The notes: generated by a model from the sequence alone, not told the origin. A stretch of 64,000 nt of DNA from Peribacillus cavernae (GCF_003989135.1 NZ_RYZZ01000010.1:1-64000), one strand, 5' to 3'; positions 47,589-57,709 are shown, counted from the first letter of the stretch. Numbers and translations: made by a program.

Positions 47589-48695
47589 ATGAGGGGAAAC
47601 GTATTTATCATCGGTCTCGGCTTAATTGGCGGATCCGTTGCGCTTGCAATTAAACAGCATCATCGAGATGTGAGGATTATTGGCTATGATGTCAATCAAA
47701 AAAATGTTCAGTTAGCTAAAATGCTCGGAATCATTGATGAAGATTGCGACGTCCTGGAAGAGGCAGCTTCAAAAGCTGATCTAATAATCATTTCAGTTCC
47801 GGTCATTGAGACGGAGCGGATCATGCGCACCCTGTCATCCATGGATCTAAAGCAGGGTGTTATTATTACGGACGTCGGAAGCACCAAACAGGGAATTTCT
47901 GATACGGCTAAATGCCTCACCAACAAGGGAATCTGTTTCATTGGCGGACATCCAATGGCAGGATCCCATAAAAGCGGTCCAGGTGCAGCGAAAGCCCGTC
48001 TGTTTGAAAATGCTTTTTATTTATTGACGCCAAATGAAGAAACCGATATAGAAAAAATCGAGCAGCTTAAGTCATGGCTTGAGGGAACCCAGGCCAATTT
48101 CCTGGTTGTTACCCCGGAAGAACATGATAGGCTGACGGGCGTCATCAGCCATTTTCCGCACATTATAGCTGCCGGCCTCGTCCAACAGGCTAAAAATTAC
48201 AACATAGAAAATAGCCTCGTCTCCCGCCTTGCAGCTGGCGGTTTTCGGGACATAACCAGAATAGCCTCCAGCAGTCCGGTCATGTGGCGCGATATCTCCA
48301 TACAGAACAAAACGGTGCTTTTGGATCTGATGGATGATTGGCTCAAAGAAATGGAACGCGTAAAATCGGTATTAATACAGGATGACGCTGAATCCATTCT
48401 TGGTTTTTTTAAAAGTGCCAAAGAATTTCGTGATGAACTGCCGGTACATGCTAAAGGAGCGATTCCTGCTTTCTACGATTTATATATTGATGTGCCTGAT
48501 TATCCGGGTATAATTTCCGAAATCACCGGTTATTTCGCCCAGGAAGGCATCAGCATCACGAATATCAGAATCCTCGAGACAAGGGAAGAAGAAATATACG
48601 GCGTACTCGTCGTCAGTTTTCAAACGGACTACGATAGAAGTAAAGCTGAAAAGTGCATCAAGCATCGCACAAATTATGGGACGTTCATTGCTTAG
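47589..48695 (+). CDS. tyrA: Prephenate dehydrogenase
   Basis: Oxidative decarboxylation of prephenate to 4-hydroxyphenylpyruvate. The 368 residues have the NAD motif [16 protein letters not shown], the catalytic region [12 protein letters not shown] (His), [16 protein letters not shown], and a C-terminal ACT domain (about 295-366) that probably binds tyrosine. Start at ATG 47589 after GGTGGGGGTGAG; the frame upstream (47526) overlaps the end of hisC and is not conserved. Confidence 0.95.
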   Translation: MRGNVFIIGLGLIGGSVALAIKQHHRDVRIIGYDVNQKNVQLAKMLGIIDEDCDVLEEAASKADLIIISVPVIETERIMRTLSSMDLKQGVIITDVGSTKQGISDTAKCLTNKGICFIGGHPMAGSHKSGPGAAKARLFENAFYLLTPNEETDIEKIEQLKSWLEGTQANFLVVTPEEHDRLTGVISHFPHIIAAGLVQQAKNYNIENSLVSRLAAGGFRDITRIASSSPVMWRDISIQNKTVLLDLMDDWLKEMERVKSVLIQDDAESILGFFKSAKEFRDELPVHAKGAIPAFYDLYIDVPDYPGIISEITGYFAQEGISITNIRILETREEEIYGVLVVSFQTDYDRSKAEKCIKHRTNYGTFIA

Positions 48696-48729
48696 ACGTT
48701 TTTATATTCATATCCAAAGGAATGATTAT

Positions 48730-50019
48730 ATGAAAAATGTTACATTGCAGACCAATATCACGTCGCTCAGAGGAACGGTTTCGATACCTGGAGACAAATC
48801 AATTTCTCACAGGTCGATTATGTTCGGGGCTCTTGCCGAGGGTGAAACGATAATCAGCAATTTTCTTGCCGGCGCCGATTGCCTGAGTACGATTGCTTGC
48901 TTTAGGAAGCTTGGGGTCGCAATCGAAGAAGATGGTCCATTGACCCGCGTTTTCGGAGGCGGCATGAATGGGCTCGTTCAACCGGAGCAACTGCTGGATG
49001 TCGGAAATTCTGGAACGACGATACGGTTAATGCTTGGCATTCTTGCTGGCAGGCCGTTCGAGGCAACCCTTGCCGGTGATAGTTCCATTGCCAAACGTCC
49101 AATGACAAGGGTGGTAAAGCCGTTAAGGCAAATGGGCGCCATTGTGGAGGGTAAAAATAATGGGGAATTCGCCCCGCTTACCATCCGCGGCGGAAAATTG
49201 CAGGGAATAACCTATGAGCTCCCCGTGGCGAGTGCCCAGATAAAGTCAGCGATTTTGCTTGCCGGCCTTCAGGCAGAAGGAGAAACTGCTGTCATTGAGC
49301 CAACCAGAACAAGAGACCATACGGAGAGAATGATCGTCCAATTCGGCGGCCGCGTTGAAAGAGACGGGAATACGATAAAGGTAAAAGGAAATCAATCCTT
49401 TAAAGCGGCCCATATTGATGTGCCGGGAGATATTTCTTCGGCTGCTTTTTTCATGGTTGCCGCCGCGATTACGAAAGATAGTGAAGTGAAGCTCGTCAAT
49501 GTCGGGTTGAATCCTACGCGAACGGGGATCATCGATTGTCTTAAACAGATGGGTGCCAATATTGAAGTCGAACCGGTCAAGAGTGATGGAGAACCGGTTG
49601 GGAATATCATTGTTCGCTCATCAAGCTTAAAAGGAATCGAGATCTCTGGGGAACTTATCCCCCGCTTGATAGATGAACTGCCGATTATCGCCCTGCTTGC
49701 CACTCAGGCAGAAGGAGAAACAGTGATAAAAGATGCGGCAGAACTGAAAGTGAAAGAAACAAACCGCATTGATACGGTTGCGAAAGAGCTTTCGTCACTA
49801 GGCGCTGATATAACACCGACGGATGACGGCTTGATCATTAATGGAGGAGTTACCTTACATGGCGGCACGGTTTCAAGCCATGGAGACCATCGCATCGGCA
49901 TGATGCTTGCGGTGGCGGGGCTGATTGCCCGCAGCGAGATGAATTTACTGGACGCTTCAGCAATAGAAGTATCCTATCCGCAATTTTTCGAACACCTTTC
50001 AGAGTTGATTCATTCTTGA
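48730..50019 (+). CDS. aroE: 3-phosphoshikimate 1-carboxyvinyltransferase (EPSP synthase)
   Basis: Joins shikimate 3-phosphate with PEP (aroE in B. subtilis, aroA elsewhere). The 429 residues have [59 protein letters not shown] and [17 protein letters not shown] at 48730 after CAAAGGAATG; the frame from 48676 overlaps tyrA. The terminator follows at once, ending the supercluster. Confidence 0.96.
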   Translation: MKNVTLQTNITSLRGTVSIPGDKSISHRSIMFGALAEGETIISNFLAGADCLSTIACFRKLGVAIEEDGPLTRVFGGGMNGLVQPEQLLDVGNSGTTIRLMLGILAGRPFEATLAGDSSIAKRPMTRVVKPLRQMGAIVEGKNNGEFAPLTIRGGKLQGITYELPVASAQIKSAILLAGLQAEGETAVIEPTRTRDHTERMIVQFGGRVERDGNTIKVKGNQSFKAAHIDVPGDISSAAFFMVAAAITKDSEVKLVNVGLNPTRTGIIDCLKQMGANIEVEPVKSDGEPVGNIIVRSSSLKGIEISGELIPRLIDELPIIALLATQAEGETVIKDAAELKVKETNRIDTVAKELSSLGADITPTDDGLIINGGVTLHGGTVSSHGDHRIGMMLAVAGLIARSEMNLLDASAIEVSYPQFFEHLSELIHS

Positions 50020-50046
50020 CCGGGGACGCTTCCTGGTCTTTTTTTT
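50018..50046 (+). terminator. Terminator after aroE
   Basis: GACCGGGGA / TCCTGGTC hairpin overlapping the stop codon, followed by eight T residues. Confidence 0.85.
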
Positions 50047-50229
50047 ATCCTTTTTAGATATTGTTTAGTTTGTAAACTGTCGGAATTAAAAAATGATCTT
50101 TGTCACCAAAGAGGAGAATTGCATGTCAATGGAGAAATAAGCTATAACTTATTCGCGAAGGATTGCATTCATAAGCTATCCTAATGGAATTTCTGCGTTT
50201 GATTATGGTAAAGTTGTCACTGCCTAAAG
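50047..50229. other. Intergenic region before repeat R7
   Basis: AT-rich, with no ORF or recognised structure. It has no AGTATAACTTTTT leader block, unlike other repeat copies. Confidence 0.4.
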
Positions 50230-50420
50230 ATGTCTAGCGCAAGCAGCCTAGCCCCTCGAGGTCATAAGCCAATCATCTGATGGGGAGAAAACCGCTCCCC
50301 ATACAGCTGCTCGTCTTATGCTTATCGGACTTGCGCAGGGATGCGCTGATGTCGATGTGCCACAGGACGTGGCGGATCTTAGTCGACGTTCCTTTTTACA
50401 AGGCGCTTGCGCTTTTCTAG
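50230..50420 (+). repeat. Modular palindromic repeat, copy R7 (cassette form lacking the GACGCACAGG block)
   Basis: TGTCTAGCGCAAGCAGCCTA is joined directly to GCCCCTCGAGGTCATAAGCC. The hairpin GATGGGGAG / CTCCCCAT, then CAGCTGCTCGTCTTATG as in R1, CTTATCGGACTTGCGCAGGG, ATGCGCTGATGTCGATGTG, CCACAGGACGTGGCGGATC, TTAGTCGACGTTCC and AAGGCGCTTGCGCTTTTCTA follow. It lies directly before ypiA. Confidence 0.88.
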
Positions 50421-50457
50421 AAATCAAACGATAAACGATAGCGGAAGGAAAAGGCCA

Positions 50458-51714
50458 ATGAATATAGTAGAAAAGACGTTACAACTATTGAAAAAAGGGG
50501 AATTTGAAGAAGCGGGGATCCAGATTGCACGAATAAAAGCTTCCGAGTCTGCCGAAGACATGCTCCTGCTTGCGGACGAAATGCTGCAGCTTGGATTTAT
50601 CGAAGAAGCAAAAGATTTGTATGAGCAGTTATTGAGACTGTTTCCCGAGGAAGGCGAACTGATGCTGTCGCTTGCTGAAATTTTGATTGACGGCGATCAG
50701 GAAGATGAAGCGCTTGTCTTGCTTGCTCGAATCAGCCCTGAGGATGAAATCTATCCAAGTGCGCTCCTCCTAGAAGCCGATTTATATCAAATGCAGGGCA
50801 TGGATGAAGTAAGCGAGCAAAAGCTGTTGAAAGCAAGTAAACTGCTTCCTGAAGAGCGTTTGATCGATTTTGCTCTGGGAGAGCTGTATTATCAGCAGGG
50901 AAGAGACCAGGATGCACTTGCAAGCTATATGAAGGTGCTTGCCACTGAAACTGAAATCGGCGGAGCCAATTTGAATCAACGAGTGGCTGAGGCTTTGGGC
51001 GGCTTAGGCCGCTTTGAGGAAGCGCTCCCTTACTTTGAAAAGGCCTTGGATGCAAGGCTTGAAATCAACACGCTATTTGAATACGGCCTTACTGCCTATC
51101 AAGCCGGCTTATACGAGACCGCTGTTGAAAAATTTACGGAATTGAAAGGGCTTGACCCGGAATATAACTCCTTATATTTATATCTGGCAAGGGCTTATGA
51201 ACACCTTGAAGATATAGACCGCTCGCTTGGAACCGTACAAGAGGGAATCAGGGTTGATGAATTTAACAAAGATCTGTATTTTTATGGCGGGAAGATAGCC
51301 CTGAAAAAAGGAGAGCCCCGTGAAGCGGAGCGAATGTTTAGGGAGGCACTTGCAATTGACCCGGGCTATTTAGAAGCCGCCTTGACATTATTAAAGTTGT
51401 TGATGCAGGAGGAACGTTATCAAGATACTCTTGAATGCATCGAAGAAGTTAAGAAATACGGCGAAGAGGATCCACAGTTTGATTGGTTCTCTGCTGTGAG
51501 CCATCAAAAATTAGAACAATATGAAGTGGCATTAAATGACTATCATAATGCATATAATTCATTTAAGAACAACCACGACTTTCTGGAAGATTACGGATTC
51601 TTCTTAATTGAAGAAGGAGACCGGCCTACAGCTAGAGAAATATTTAGTAAACTAGCCGCAGAAAACCCATCTAATGATGAATATGTGCTGATTTTGGAAC
51701 GTCTGGCAGAATGA
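50458..51714 (+). CDS. ypiA: TPR-repeat protein YpiA
   Basis: Cytoplasmic protein of 418 residues made almost entirely of tetratricopeptide-type helical repeats; recognisable units include ALGELYYQQGRDQDALASYM, EALPYFEKALDARLEINTLF and EAERMFREALAIDPGYLEAA. Function unknown; probably a protein-binding scaffold. Start at ATG 50458 after GGAAGGAAAAGG; the frame opening at 50407 lies in repeat R7. ypiB follows after 52 nt. Confidence 0.9.
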   Translation: MNIVEKTLQLLKKGEFEEAGIQIARIKASESAEDMLLLADEMLQLGFIEEAKDLYEQLLRLFPEEGELMLSLAEILIDGDQEDEALVLLARISPEDEIYPSALLLEADLYQMQGMDEVSEQKLLKASKLLPEERLIDFALGELYYQQGRDQDALASYMKVLATETEIGGANLNQRVAEALGGLGRFEEALPYFEKALDARLEINTLFEYGLTAYQAGLYETAVEKFTELKGLDPEYNSLYLYLARAYEHLEDIDRSLGTVQEGIRVDEFNKDLYFYGGKIALKKGEPREAERMFREALAIDPGYLEAALTLLKLLMQEERYQDTLECIEEVKKYGEEDPQFDWFSAVSHQKLEQYEVALNDYHNAYNSFKNNHDFLEDYGFFLIEEGDRPTAREIFSKLAAENPSNDEYVLILERLAE

Positions 51715-51766
51715 GAAGAATGTAGGAAGCCTTGAGTGGGACAAATGAAAACAGAGGAGGGAACTC

Positions 51767-52321
51767 ATGGTGGCTGCTCCTGTATCTGTAAATGAAAAGA
51801 AAGATTTCATTCGTTGGTTTTTGAATCATTATCAATTAAAAAGAAGAGAATGTGTGTGGATTTTGAACTATCTAATGAGCCATGACCAATTAATGAAGAA
51901 GGTACATTTTGTGGAACATGCGCAATATTGCCCCAGGGGACTTGTGATGTCAACGCACTGTGTTGACGAAGCCCCATTCAGATTTTACAAATCTAACATC
52001 ATGACGACAGATGCAGAAAAGTCCTTCCACGATATCAGGCTGAATCGCGAGGAGGAAATCTATATCCAATTGAATTTCAAATCTGCATATTCTATCTATC
52101 AATATGCAGCTGTGCTGGAGGACAATCCTTTTATGCAAAAAAGCAGCACATCTAATGAAAAAGACAAAATTCTTGCCGAACAGTTTTTAGAGAAAACGAT
52201 TCTCACGTTCCAACGCGAAAAAATATTGCTGCAGATCGATGAAGCTTTAGACCGCCATGATGAAACAGCTTTCCTTCAACTATCAGACCAGTTAAACAAA
52301 ATAGAGAAACAAACTAGGTAA
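51767..52321 (+). CDS. ypiB: YpiB family protein (UPF0302)
   Basis: Uncharacterised protein of 184 residues conserved in Bacillaceae, with a YpiB N-terminal domain ([20 protein letters not shown] near 12-31) and a C-terminal IDEAL-type short segment ([20 protein letters not shown], given to the 20-residue limit), which in other proteins binds a partner. ATG after GAGGAGGGAACTC. Terminator at 52343-52367. Confidence 0.88.
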   Translation: MVAAPVSVNEKKDFIRWFLNHYQLKRRECVWILNYLMSHDQLMKKVHFVEHAQYCPRGLVMSTHCVDEAPFRFYKSNIMTTDAEKSFHDIRLNREEEIYIQLNFKSAYSIYQYAAVLEDNPFMQKSSTSNEKDKILAEQFLEKTILTFQREKILLQIDEALDRHDETAFLQLSDQLNKIEKQTR

Positions 52322-52342
52322 ATCAAGACAAAATACTTAAAG

Positions 52343-52367
52343 CCTCCCGTAAGGGCAGGTTTTTTTA
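52343..52367 (+). terminator. Terminator after ypiB
   Basis: CCTCCC / GGGCAGG hairpin with a short loop and a run of seven T residues. Confidence 0.8.
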
Positions 52368-52498
52368 TTTTGTCTTGGTCAAAAAAAATGACAGTTTCAA
52401 TAGTAAAATCGCGTGGAATTGGTAAAGATACTATATAAAGAAGAAAAATGCTAAAATAATATGGGAGTTGATACATAAGTTTGAGGAGGTTTTAATCT

Positions 52499-52954
52499 TT
52501 GAGATGGACACCAAAAGATATTGATACCTTTGATAAGGCAAGGGAGTATATCGATACCGTACTCGTGCCGCTTGTACCCGTTGCATTTGAGAATGGAATG
52601 AAACAATCGGCATCGATGTATGATTTTATCACGTTGCTTACTGCTGCTATCGAACATCAATTTAAAGGCCGAATTATGCTGATGCCTTCACTTGCTTACT
52701 TGTCAAGCGTTGACATCGACAAAAGAATGGAACTGGTTAACGATTGGAAAAATGAAATAGGCAGCTTTCAAAACATTTATTTCATCACATCTGACAGTGA
52801 GTGGAAAGCCAGGGAGCCTGAGTTTGCGGGCACGTTAATCTGGATGCCTTCTATCCCCCTCGAACATTTTGGGGAAGAACAGGTACGGACCATGGTGGGT
52901 GACCAGGCACGCCAGGTATTTGACTTGTTCAAAAGAAAATGGAATGAGGCATAA
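52499..52954 (+). CDS. ypiF: YpiF family protein (DUF2487)
   Basis: Uncharacterised cytoplasmic protein of 151 residues, always found just before qcrA in Bacillus. TTG start after GAGGAGG. Recognisable segments are MRWTPKDIDTFDKAREYIDT and FAGTLIWMPSIPLEHFGEEQ. No catalytic motif. A separate promoter and 170-bp gap precede qcrA. Confidence 0.85.
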   Translation: MRWTPKDIDTFDKAREYIDTVLVPLVPVAFENGMKQSASMYDFITLLTAAIEHQFKGRIMLMPSLAYLSSVDIDKRMELVNDWKNEIGSFQNIYFITSDSEWKAREPEFAGTLIWMPSIPLEHFGEEQVRTMVGDQARQVFDLFKRKWNEA

Positions 52955-53018
52955 ATGGCCTTTTTTGAAATTTTCGAAATTTAGACACATTATTGCATCT
53001 TTAAAATTTAACAGAATG

Positions 53019-53047
53019 TTGACCTTGCCGAATTATTGATATATCAT
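53019..53047 (+). promoter_or_regulatory. Probable sigma-A promoter of qcrABC
   Basis: TTGACC (53019-53024), 17-base spacer, TATCAT (53042-53047), 79 bp before qcrA. Confidence 0.55.
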
Positions 53048-53125
53048 TGTAATGTCCTAGTTTTATAGTGTTACTATCAATTGGTCCGCTTGGACTGAAG
53101 CTTCTGATAGAGGGGGGGAAAATGC

Positions 53126-53632
53126 ATGAGCAAACATAATGTTTCAAGACGTCAATTCCTTAGTTACACACTTACTGGAGTAGGTGGGTTCATGGCAGCC
53201 GGTATGTTAATGCCAATGGTTAGATTTGCTGTTGACCCTGTACTGAAGGCGGATGCAGGCGGGGATTTTATCGCTACTAATCAAAAAGTGTCCGATTTGA
53301 CAACTGAACCAAAGCGTGTCGACTTTACGTATGAGCAAACAGACGCCTGGTACAAGTCCGAAGAAACCAAAGTCGCCTGGGTTTATAAAGATGATAATGG
53401 CAAAATAGTCGCTTTATCACCGGTATGCAAGCACTTGGGCTGTACGGTTGACTGGAATACGGACAAGTCCAATCCAAATCAGTTTTTCTGTCCTTGCCAC
53501 TATGGCAGATATACAAAAGACGGGGTAAACGTTCCGGGAACACCGCCGGTAGCACCACTGGACGTTTATGATTATAATGAAAAGGACGGAATGCTTTATT
53601 TAGGCCAAGTAAAACCGCATAAGGGGGCGTAA
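53126..53632 (+). CDS. qcrA: Menaquinol-cytochrome c reductase Rieske iron-sulfur subunit
   Basis: Rieske subunit of the menaquinol:cytochrome c reductase (bc complex). The 168 residues begin with SRRQFLSYTLTGVGGFMAAG, a Tat-type signal with membrane anchor, and hold the cluster ligands in CKHLGC and CPCHYG (two Cys, two His, plus the disulfide pair). ATG after AGGGGGGG. Gene order qcrA-qcrB-qcrC. Confidence 0.97.
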   Translation: MSKHNVSRRQFLSYTLTGVGGFMAAGMLMPMVRFAVDPVLKADAGGDFIATNQKVSDLTTEPKRVDFTYEQTDAWYKSEETKVAWVYKDDNGKIVALSPVCKHLGCTVDWNTDKSNPNQFFCPCHYGRYTKDGVNVPGTPPVAPLDVYDYNEKDGMLYLGQVKPHKGA

Positions 53633-53635
53633 TAA

Positions 53636-54310
53636 TTGTTAAACAAGATTTATGACTGGGTTGATGAGCGGTTAGATATTACGCCGTTATGGCGGGATAT
53701 TGCTGACCATGAGGTTCCAGAACACGTAAACCCGGCGCATCACTTCTCAGCGTTTGTTTACTGCTTTGGCGGATTGACATTTTTCATCACAGTAATCCAA
53801 ATCCTTTCAGGTATGTTCCTGACTATGTACTACGTACCTGATATTAAAAATGCTTGGCAATCTGTATTCTATTTGCAAAATGAAGTAGCTTTCGGACAAA
53901 TCATCCGCGGTATGCACCACTGGGGAGCGAGCCTGGTTATCGTTATGATGTTTTTACATACACTTCGCGTATTCTTCCAGGGAGCTTATAAAAAACCGCG
54001 TGAACTTAACTGGATTGTTGGAGTGCTCATTTTCTTCATCGTCCTTGGTTTAGGTTTCACAGGCTATTTGCTGCCTTGGGATATGAAAGCGCTCTTTGCG
54101 ACTAAAGTAGGTTTGCAGATCGCTGAGTCCGTTCCATTCATCGGTACGGCAATTAAAACATTGCTTGCCGGGGATCCGACCATTGTCGGGGCGCAAACAC
54201 TTACCCGTTTCTTTGCAATACACGTATTCTTCCTGCCTGGGGCACTTATGGGCTTATTGGCGGCTCACTTCCTGATGATCCGCAAACAGGGTATTTCCGG
54301 CCCATTGTAA
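53636..54310 (+). CDS. qcrB: Menaquinol-cytochrome c reductase cytochrome b subunit
   Basis: Cytochrome b6-type subunit with four membrane helices; 224 residues. Haem-ligand histidines lie in RGMHHWGASLVIVMMFLHTL and in FFAIHVFFLPGALMGLLAAH. The N-terminus has the typical YDWVDERLDITPLWRDI. TTG start three bases after qcrA, coupled translation with AAGGGGGCG. Confidence 0.97.
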   Translation: MLNKIYDWVDERLDITPLWRDIADHEVPEHVNPAHHFSAFVYCFGGLTFFITVIQILSGMFLTMYYVPDIKNAWQSVFYLQNEVAFGQIIRGMHHWGASLVIVMMFLHTLRVFFQGAYKKPRELNWIVGVLIFFIVLGLGFTGYLLPWDMKALFATKVGLQIAESVPFIGTAIKTLLAGDPTIVGAQTLTRFFAIHVFFLPGALMGLLAAHFLMIRKQGISGPL

Positions 54311-54367
54311 AAGAGAAATCGAATCTAGATTATTAATAACCTTTTCATAAAGGAGGGGAATTGTTCA

Positions 54368-55141
54368 ATGCAGCGTGGAAAAGGTATGAAGTTCGTTGGC
54401 GACTCACGTATTAAAACGGCTGAGCATCGTAAACCGAATATTCCGAAGGATTATTCGGAATATCCAGGTAAAACGGAAGCGTTTTGGCCTAACTTCCTGT
54501 TAAAGGAATGGATGGTTGGGGCAGTTTTCCTTGTTGGTTATTTATGCTTAACAGTTGCCCACCCTTCTCCGTTAGAGAGAATCGCGGATCCGACTGATAC
54601 TGCATATATCCCATTGCCTGACTGGTATTTCTTATTTCTTTATCAATTATTGAAATATACCTATGCTTCCGGCCCTTATAATGTTATTGGAGCACTTGTC
54701 ATTCCCGGACTAGCATTCGGGGCGCTGATGCTTGCGCCGTTTATCGACCGCGGCCCGCACCGCCGTCCTGCAAAACGTCCGTTTGCAGTAGGGTTCATGC
54801 TGCTTGCAATTGCGGCTATCTTTTTCCTTACCTGGGAATCAGCTTCTACCCATGACTGGGAAGCAGCCAAGAAGCAAGGGGAAATCGTTGCGGAAAGCTC
54901 AGTTGACAAAGAAAGTGAAGGCTATAAAGTATTCAATGCCAGCGGCTGCATCAGCTGTCATGGCGCTGAACTAACCGGTGGTGCCTCGGCGCCTACATTG
55001 CTGGATACCGGCCTTACGCCTGAAGAAGTTGCGAAAATTGCTAAGGAAGGCCAAGGCGCGATGCCAGCCGGTATGTTCAAAGGTTCAGATGAGGATTTAG
55101 AAAAGCTGGCTGAATTCATCTCAAATGCAAAATCAGAATAA
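54368..55141 (+). CDS. qcrC: Menaquinol-cytochrome c reductase cytochrome b/c subunit
   Basis: Fusion of a subunit-IV-like three-helix membrane part (about 50-165) to a C-terminal cytochrome c domain. The haem c site is CISCH (about 197-201), whose attachment depends on ResABC at the start of this window; the distal ligand is probably Met in GAMPAGMF. 257 residues. ATG after AAAGGAGGGG. Repeat R8 begins right after the stop. Confidence 0.97.
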   Translation: MQRGKGMKFVGDSRIKTAEHRKPNIPKDYSEYPGKTEAFWPNFLLKEWMVGAVFLVGYLCLTVAHPSPLERIADPTDTAYIPLPDWYFLFLYQLLKYTYASGPYNVIGALVIPGLAFGALMLAPFIDRGPHRRPAKRPFAVGFMLLAIAAIFFLTWESASTHDWEAAKKQGEIVAESSVDKESEGYKVFNASGCISCHGAELTGGASAPTLLDTGLTPEEVAKIAKEGQGAMPAGMFKGSDEDLEKLAEFISNAKSE

Positions 55142-55144
55142 CAC

Positions 55145-55290
55145 AAGAAAAGCGCAAGCGTCTGGTAAAAAGGAACGTCGGCTAAGAGCCGCCACATCCT
55201 TATGTCTTCGCCGGCACTAGCACGTCCTGTGCGTCGGGGCTAGGCGCTGGAGCCAGACACCAATTCTCGTTGAAAAAGATATACTATATT
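55145..55290 (-). repeat. Modular palindromic repeat, copy R8 (short form)
   Basis: Minus strand: leader AGTATATCTTTTTCAACG, TTGGTGTCTGGCTCCAGCGC, CTAGCCCCGACGCACAGGAC, GTGCTAGTGCCGGCGAAGAC, ATAAGGATGTGGCGGCTCTT, AGCCGACGTTCCTTTTTACC, AGACGCTTGCGCTTTTCT. Base changes relative to other copies include both arms of a stem: TCTGG with CCAGA, and GGCT with AGCC. Confidence 0.87.
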
Positions 55291-55301
55291 AACATTAATA
55301 A

Positions 55302-55332
55302 ACTGGCGGAACTTCTTCGTCAGTTTTTTTTC
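55302..55332 (+). terminator. Terminator after qcrC and R8
   Basis: AACTGGCGGAA / TTCGTCAGTT imperfect hairpin followed by eight T residues. Confidence 0.65.
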
Positions 55333-55433
55333 GACATAATTAGAGAATAAATTTGGATTCCCTGGACAATAAAGGTAGAATGGAAGTAAAGCATGTCAGA
55401 CCAGTTGATTGAAGCATAGAAAGAGGGAAGGGT

Positions 55434-56030
55434 ATGAATATCCTTTATGTGTTTTTTGCTAATAGAAATGTAATCGCTTTGCTTTTCGTCATCAATATTT
55501 TAGGGACTATTTACGGGTATTATTGGTATGGCTATCAATTACAGGAAACACCTGCAATCTTTTTGCCGTTTGTTCCTGATAGCCCTACGGCCAGTTTGTT
55601 TTTTGCATTTGTCCTGCTCGCTTTTTTATTGAAAACAAATTGGGGATTGATCGAGGCACTGGCGATTGTTACGCTTTTTAAATACGGGATCTGGGCTGTT
55701 GTCATGAATCTCTTAACCCTTTATACGACGGGGTATTTACCGTGGGAAGGCTATATGCTGATAGCATCACATTTCGCGATGGCGATTCAGGGAATTCTTT
55801 ATTCACCGTTCTACCGCATGAAAGCATGGCACCTGATTGCAGCAGCAATATGGACGATACATAATGATATTATCGATTATGTATTTAACATGATGCCCAG
55901 GTACAGCGACCTCATGCTTTATATGGACCGAATTGGCTATTTTACTTTTTGGTTAAGCATACTATCTATCTTCATTGGTTATTATTTTGGCTTTCGCAAA
56001 CACCGATACACCCTATCGCTAGAAAAATAA
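55434..56030 (+). CDS. ypjA: YpjA family membrane protein (DUF1405)
   Basis: Polytopic membrane protein of 198 residues with about six hydrophobic segments, uncharacterised. Segments NIPYF-like are absent; the best motifs are YYWYGYQLQETPAIFLPFVP and HNDIIDYVFNMMPRY. It follows qcrC in Bacillus as here. ATG after GAGGGAAGGGT. Confidence 0.85.
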   Translation: MNILYVFFANRNVIALLFVINILGTIYGYYWYGYQLQETPAIFLPFVPDSPTASLFFAFVLLAFLLKTNWGLIEALAIVTLFKYGIWAVVMNLLTLYTTGYLPWEGYMLIASHFAMAIQGILYSPFYRMKAWHLIAAAIWTIHNDIIDYVFNMMPRYSDLMLYMDRIGYFTFWLSILSIFIGYYFGFRKHRYTLSLEK

Positions 56031-56101
56031 TTGCCTAACTCTGGTCTACTCTTAAATCGTCTCTCATATTGTTTAGTAGAGAAATAAGGAGGGACAAGGG
56101 T

Positions 56102-56887
56102 ATGGCAAAAAAAATTCTGTTGCTGTTATGCGTTGTATTTGCAGTTTCTTTTTCTAATGTTCAAGCAGAGTCCCCCTCTAATTTACTTCAATTAGATGAA
56201 ATCTCTGATGAGGCATTGCAGCTGACAAAGCTGAAAAGATATGAAGATACAGAAAAAATGCTGTCTTATTTCTCGGATCAGTTTTTAAAAGCCACTGCCA
56301 AAGAACAGATTTTCAGTATGGATGAACTTCGTATCATTACAGTGGCCCATAATCAAGCATTACAGGCTGTGAAAAATAATCAAGCATCCTCGGCAGAAAA
56401 AGTAAATTCAGTGACTAAATTCCGGCTTGTTATTGATGCGATTAACTCCACACATCAACCGTTGTGGACTGCCATGGAAGATCAGTTGATGGTAACGTTC
56501 AGTCAGACTAAAGCTGCGGTTAAGAAGCAGGACCCCGAGGAATTTCATGTACAGCTAAATACGCTGCTATCTCAATATGACATGATCTATCCAAGCTTAA
56601 AGGTTGATCTTGCACCGGATAGGATCCAAAAGCTGGATGAACGCCTGCAGTTTATCAATCAGAATAGCACCCAGGTTTTTTCAGAAAAAGGGAGCCAGAA
56701 AGAGTTGGACGCATTGCAGCAGGATTTTAAATCAATTTTTGACGAGATGAATGAAGACGAGGCAGATCCATCTCTTTGGTGGGTGATTATCTCGACAGGA
56801 AGCATCATTATTTTGACATTATCCTACGTTGGTTGGAGAAAATATAAAGGCGGTAAGGAAAAATCAATCAAAGAGCGAAATGATTGA
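56102..56887 (+). CDS. ypjB: Sporulation-associated protein YpjB
   Basis: Exported protein of 261 residues. Signal peptide (about 1-22, ILLLLCVVFAVSFSNVQA), a helical extracytoplasmic domain, and a C-terminal membrane helix (about 228-246, WWVIISTGSIIILTLSYVG) with a basic tail. Matches the YpjB family linked to sporulation; molecular role unknown. ATG at 56102 after AAGGAGGGAC; the frame from 56069 adds eleven residues without support. Confidence 0.87.
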   Translation: MAKKILLLLCVVFAVSFSNVQAESPSNLLQLDEISDEALQLTKLKRYEDTEKMLSYFSDQFLKATAKEQIFSMDELRIITVAHNQALQAVKNNQASSAEKVNSVTKFRLVIDAINSTHQPLWTAMEDQLMVTFSQTKAAVKKQDPEEFHVQLNTLLSQYDMIYPSLKVDLAPDRIQKLDERLQFINQNSTQVFSEKGSQKELDALQQDFKSIFDEMNEDEADPSLWWVIISTGSIIILTLSYVGWRKYKGGKEKSIKERND

Positions 56888-56944
56888 CAGTACCCTTCTC
56901 GAAACATACAATTAAAGTACGTTAGAAATAATCAGGAGGAAGAT

Positions 56945-57622
56945 ATGTATTTCATCTATTTGGCGATCATCATTCTCGTTCCGATATTTGCACAGATGAA
57001 GGTAAGAAGTGCCTATAAGAAATACTCGAAGGTGCCGTCTTCTTCCAGGATGGCAGGGGCCCAGGTGGCAAGGCAAATCCTGGACCAGAACGGATTGTAT
57101 GATGTCACAGTCGAAGAAACGGGAGGCGTCTTGAGCGATCACTACGATCCCCGTTCGAAAACAGTCAGGTTGTCATCCGACAACTTCCACGGCCATTCAG
57201 TCGCCGGTACAGCCGTTGCGGCGCATGAAGTTGGCCATGCGATCCAAGACCAGCAGGATTACTCCTTTCTTCGTATCCGCCATGCCCTTGTGCCGGTAGC
57301 GAACATCGGATCAAACTTATCCTGGGTCCTGATTTTGATTGGTATCTTTGCCCAAATTTCCGGACTTCTGCTTGTCGGCATCGCTTTCATGGCCGCAGCC
57401 GTCGTGTTTCAAATCGTTACATTGCCTGTTGAATTCAACGCTTCATCAAGGGCGATGGATCAAGTCGTTTCCTTAGGAGTCATCAGAAATGATGAAGAAA
57501 GGGAAACGAAAAAGGTTCTGAATGCCGCAGCCTTGACTTATGTCGCTGCCGCAGCTGTCGCCGTTCTTGAATTGGTACGATTGATCATGATTTATACGGG
57601 AATGAGCCGCAACGAAGAATGA
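56945..57622 (+). CDS. Zinc metallopeptidase, YugP family
   Basis: Membrane-bound zinc-dependent peptidase-like protein of 225 residues. An N-terminal hydrophobic segment is followed by a soluble part with the HExxH-type motif AAHEVGHAIQD (about 98-108), a double membrane segment (about 120-162) and a later Glu-containing PVEFNASSRA. In B. subtilis the paralogue is yugP, elsewhere on the chromosome; its place between ypjB and ypjC seems common in related genera. ATG after AGGAGGAAGAT. Confidence 0.87.
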   Translation: MYFIYLAIIILVPIFAQMKVRSAYKKYSKVPSSSRMAGAQVARQILDQNGLYDVTVEETGGVLSDHYDPRSKTVRLSSDNFHGHSVAGTAVAAHEVGHAIQDQQDYSFLRIRHALVPVANIGSNLSWVLILIGIFAQISGLLLVGIAFMAAAVVFQIVTLPVEFNASSRAMDQVVSLGVIRNDEERETKKVLNAAALTYVAAAAVAVLELVRLIMIYTGMSRNEE

Positions 57623-57673
57623 CATATAAAAAGATGTAAAAATTCAAAAACTTGTACTTCTTTTCTTTAAATA

Positions 57674-57709
57674 AAACAACTTCGGTGCAGATGCTGAAGT
57701 TGTTTTTTT
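57674..57709. terminator. Bidirectional terminator between the YugP-like gene and ypjC
   Basis: Perfect 10-bp stem AAACAACTTC / GAAGTTGTTT, T-run on the right and A-rich run on the left. The two flanking genes converge on it. Confidence 0.88.
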
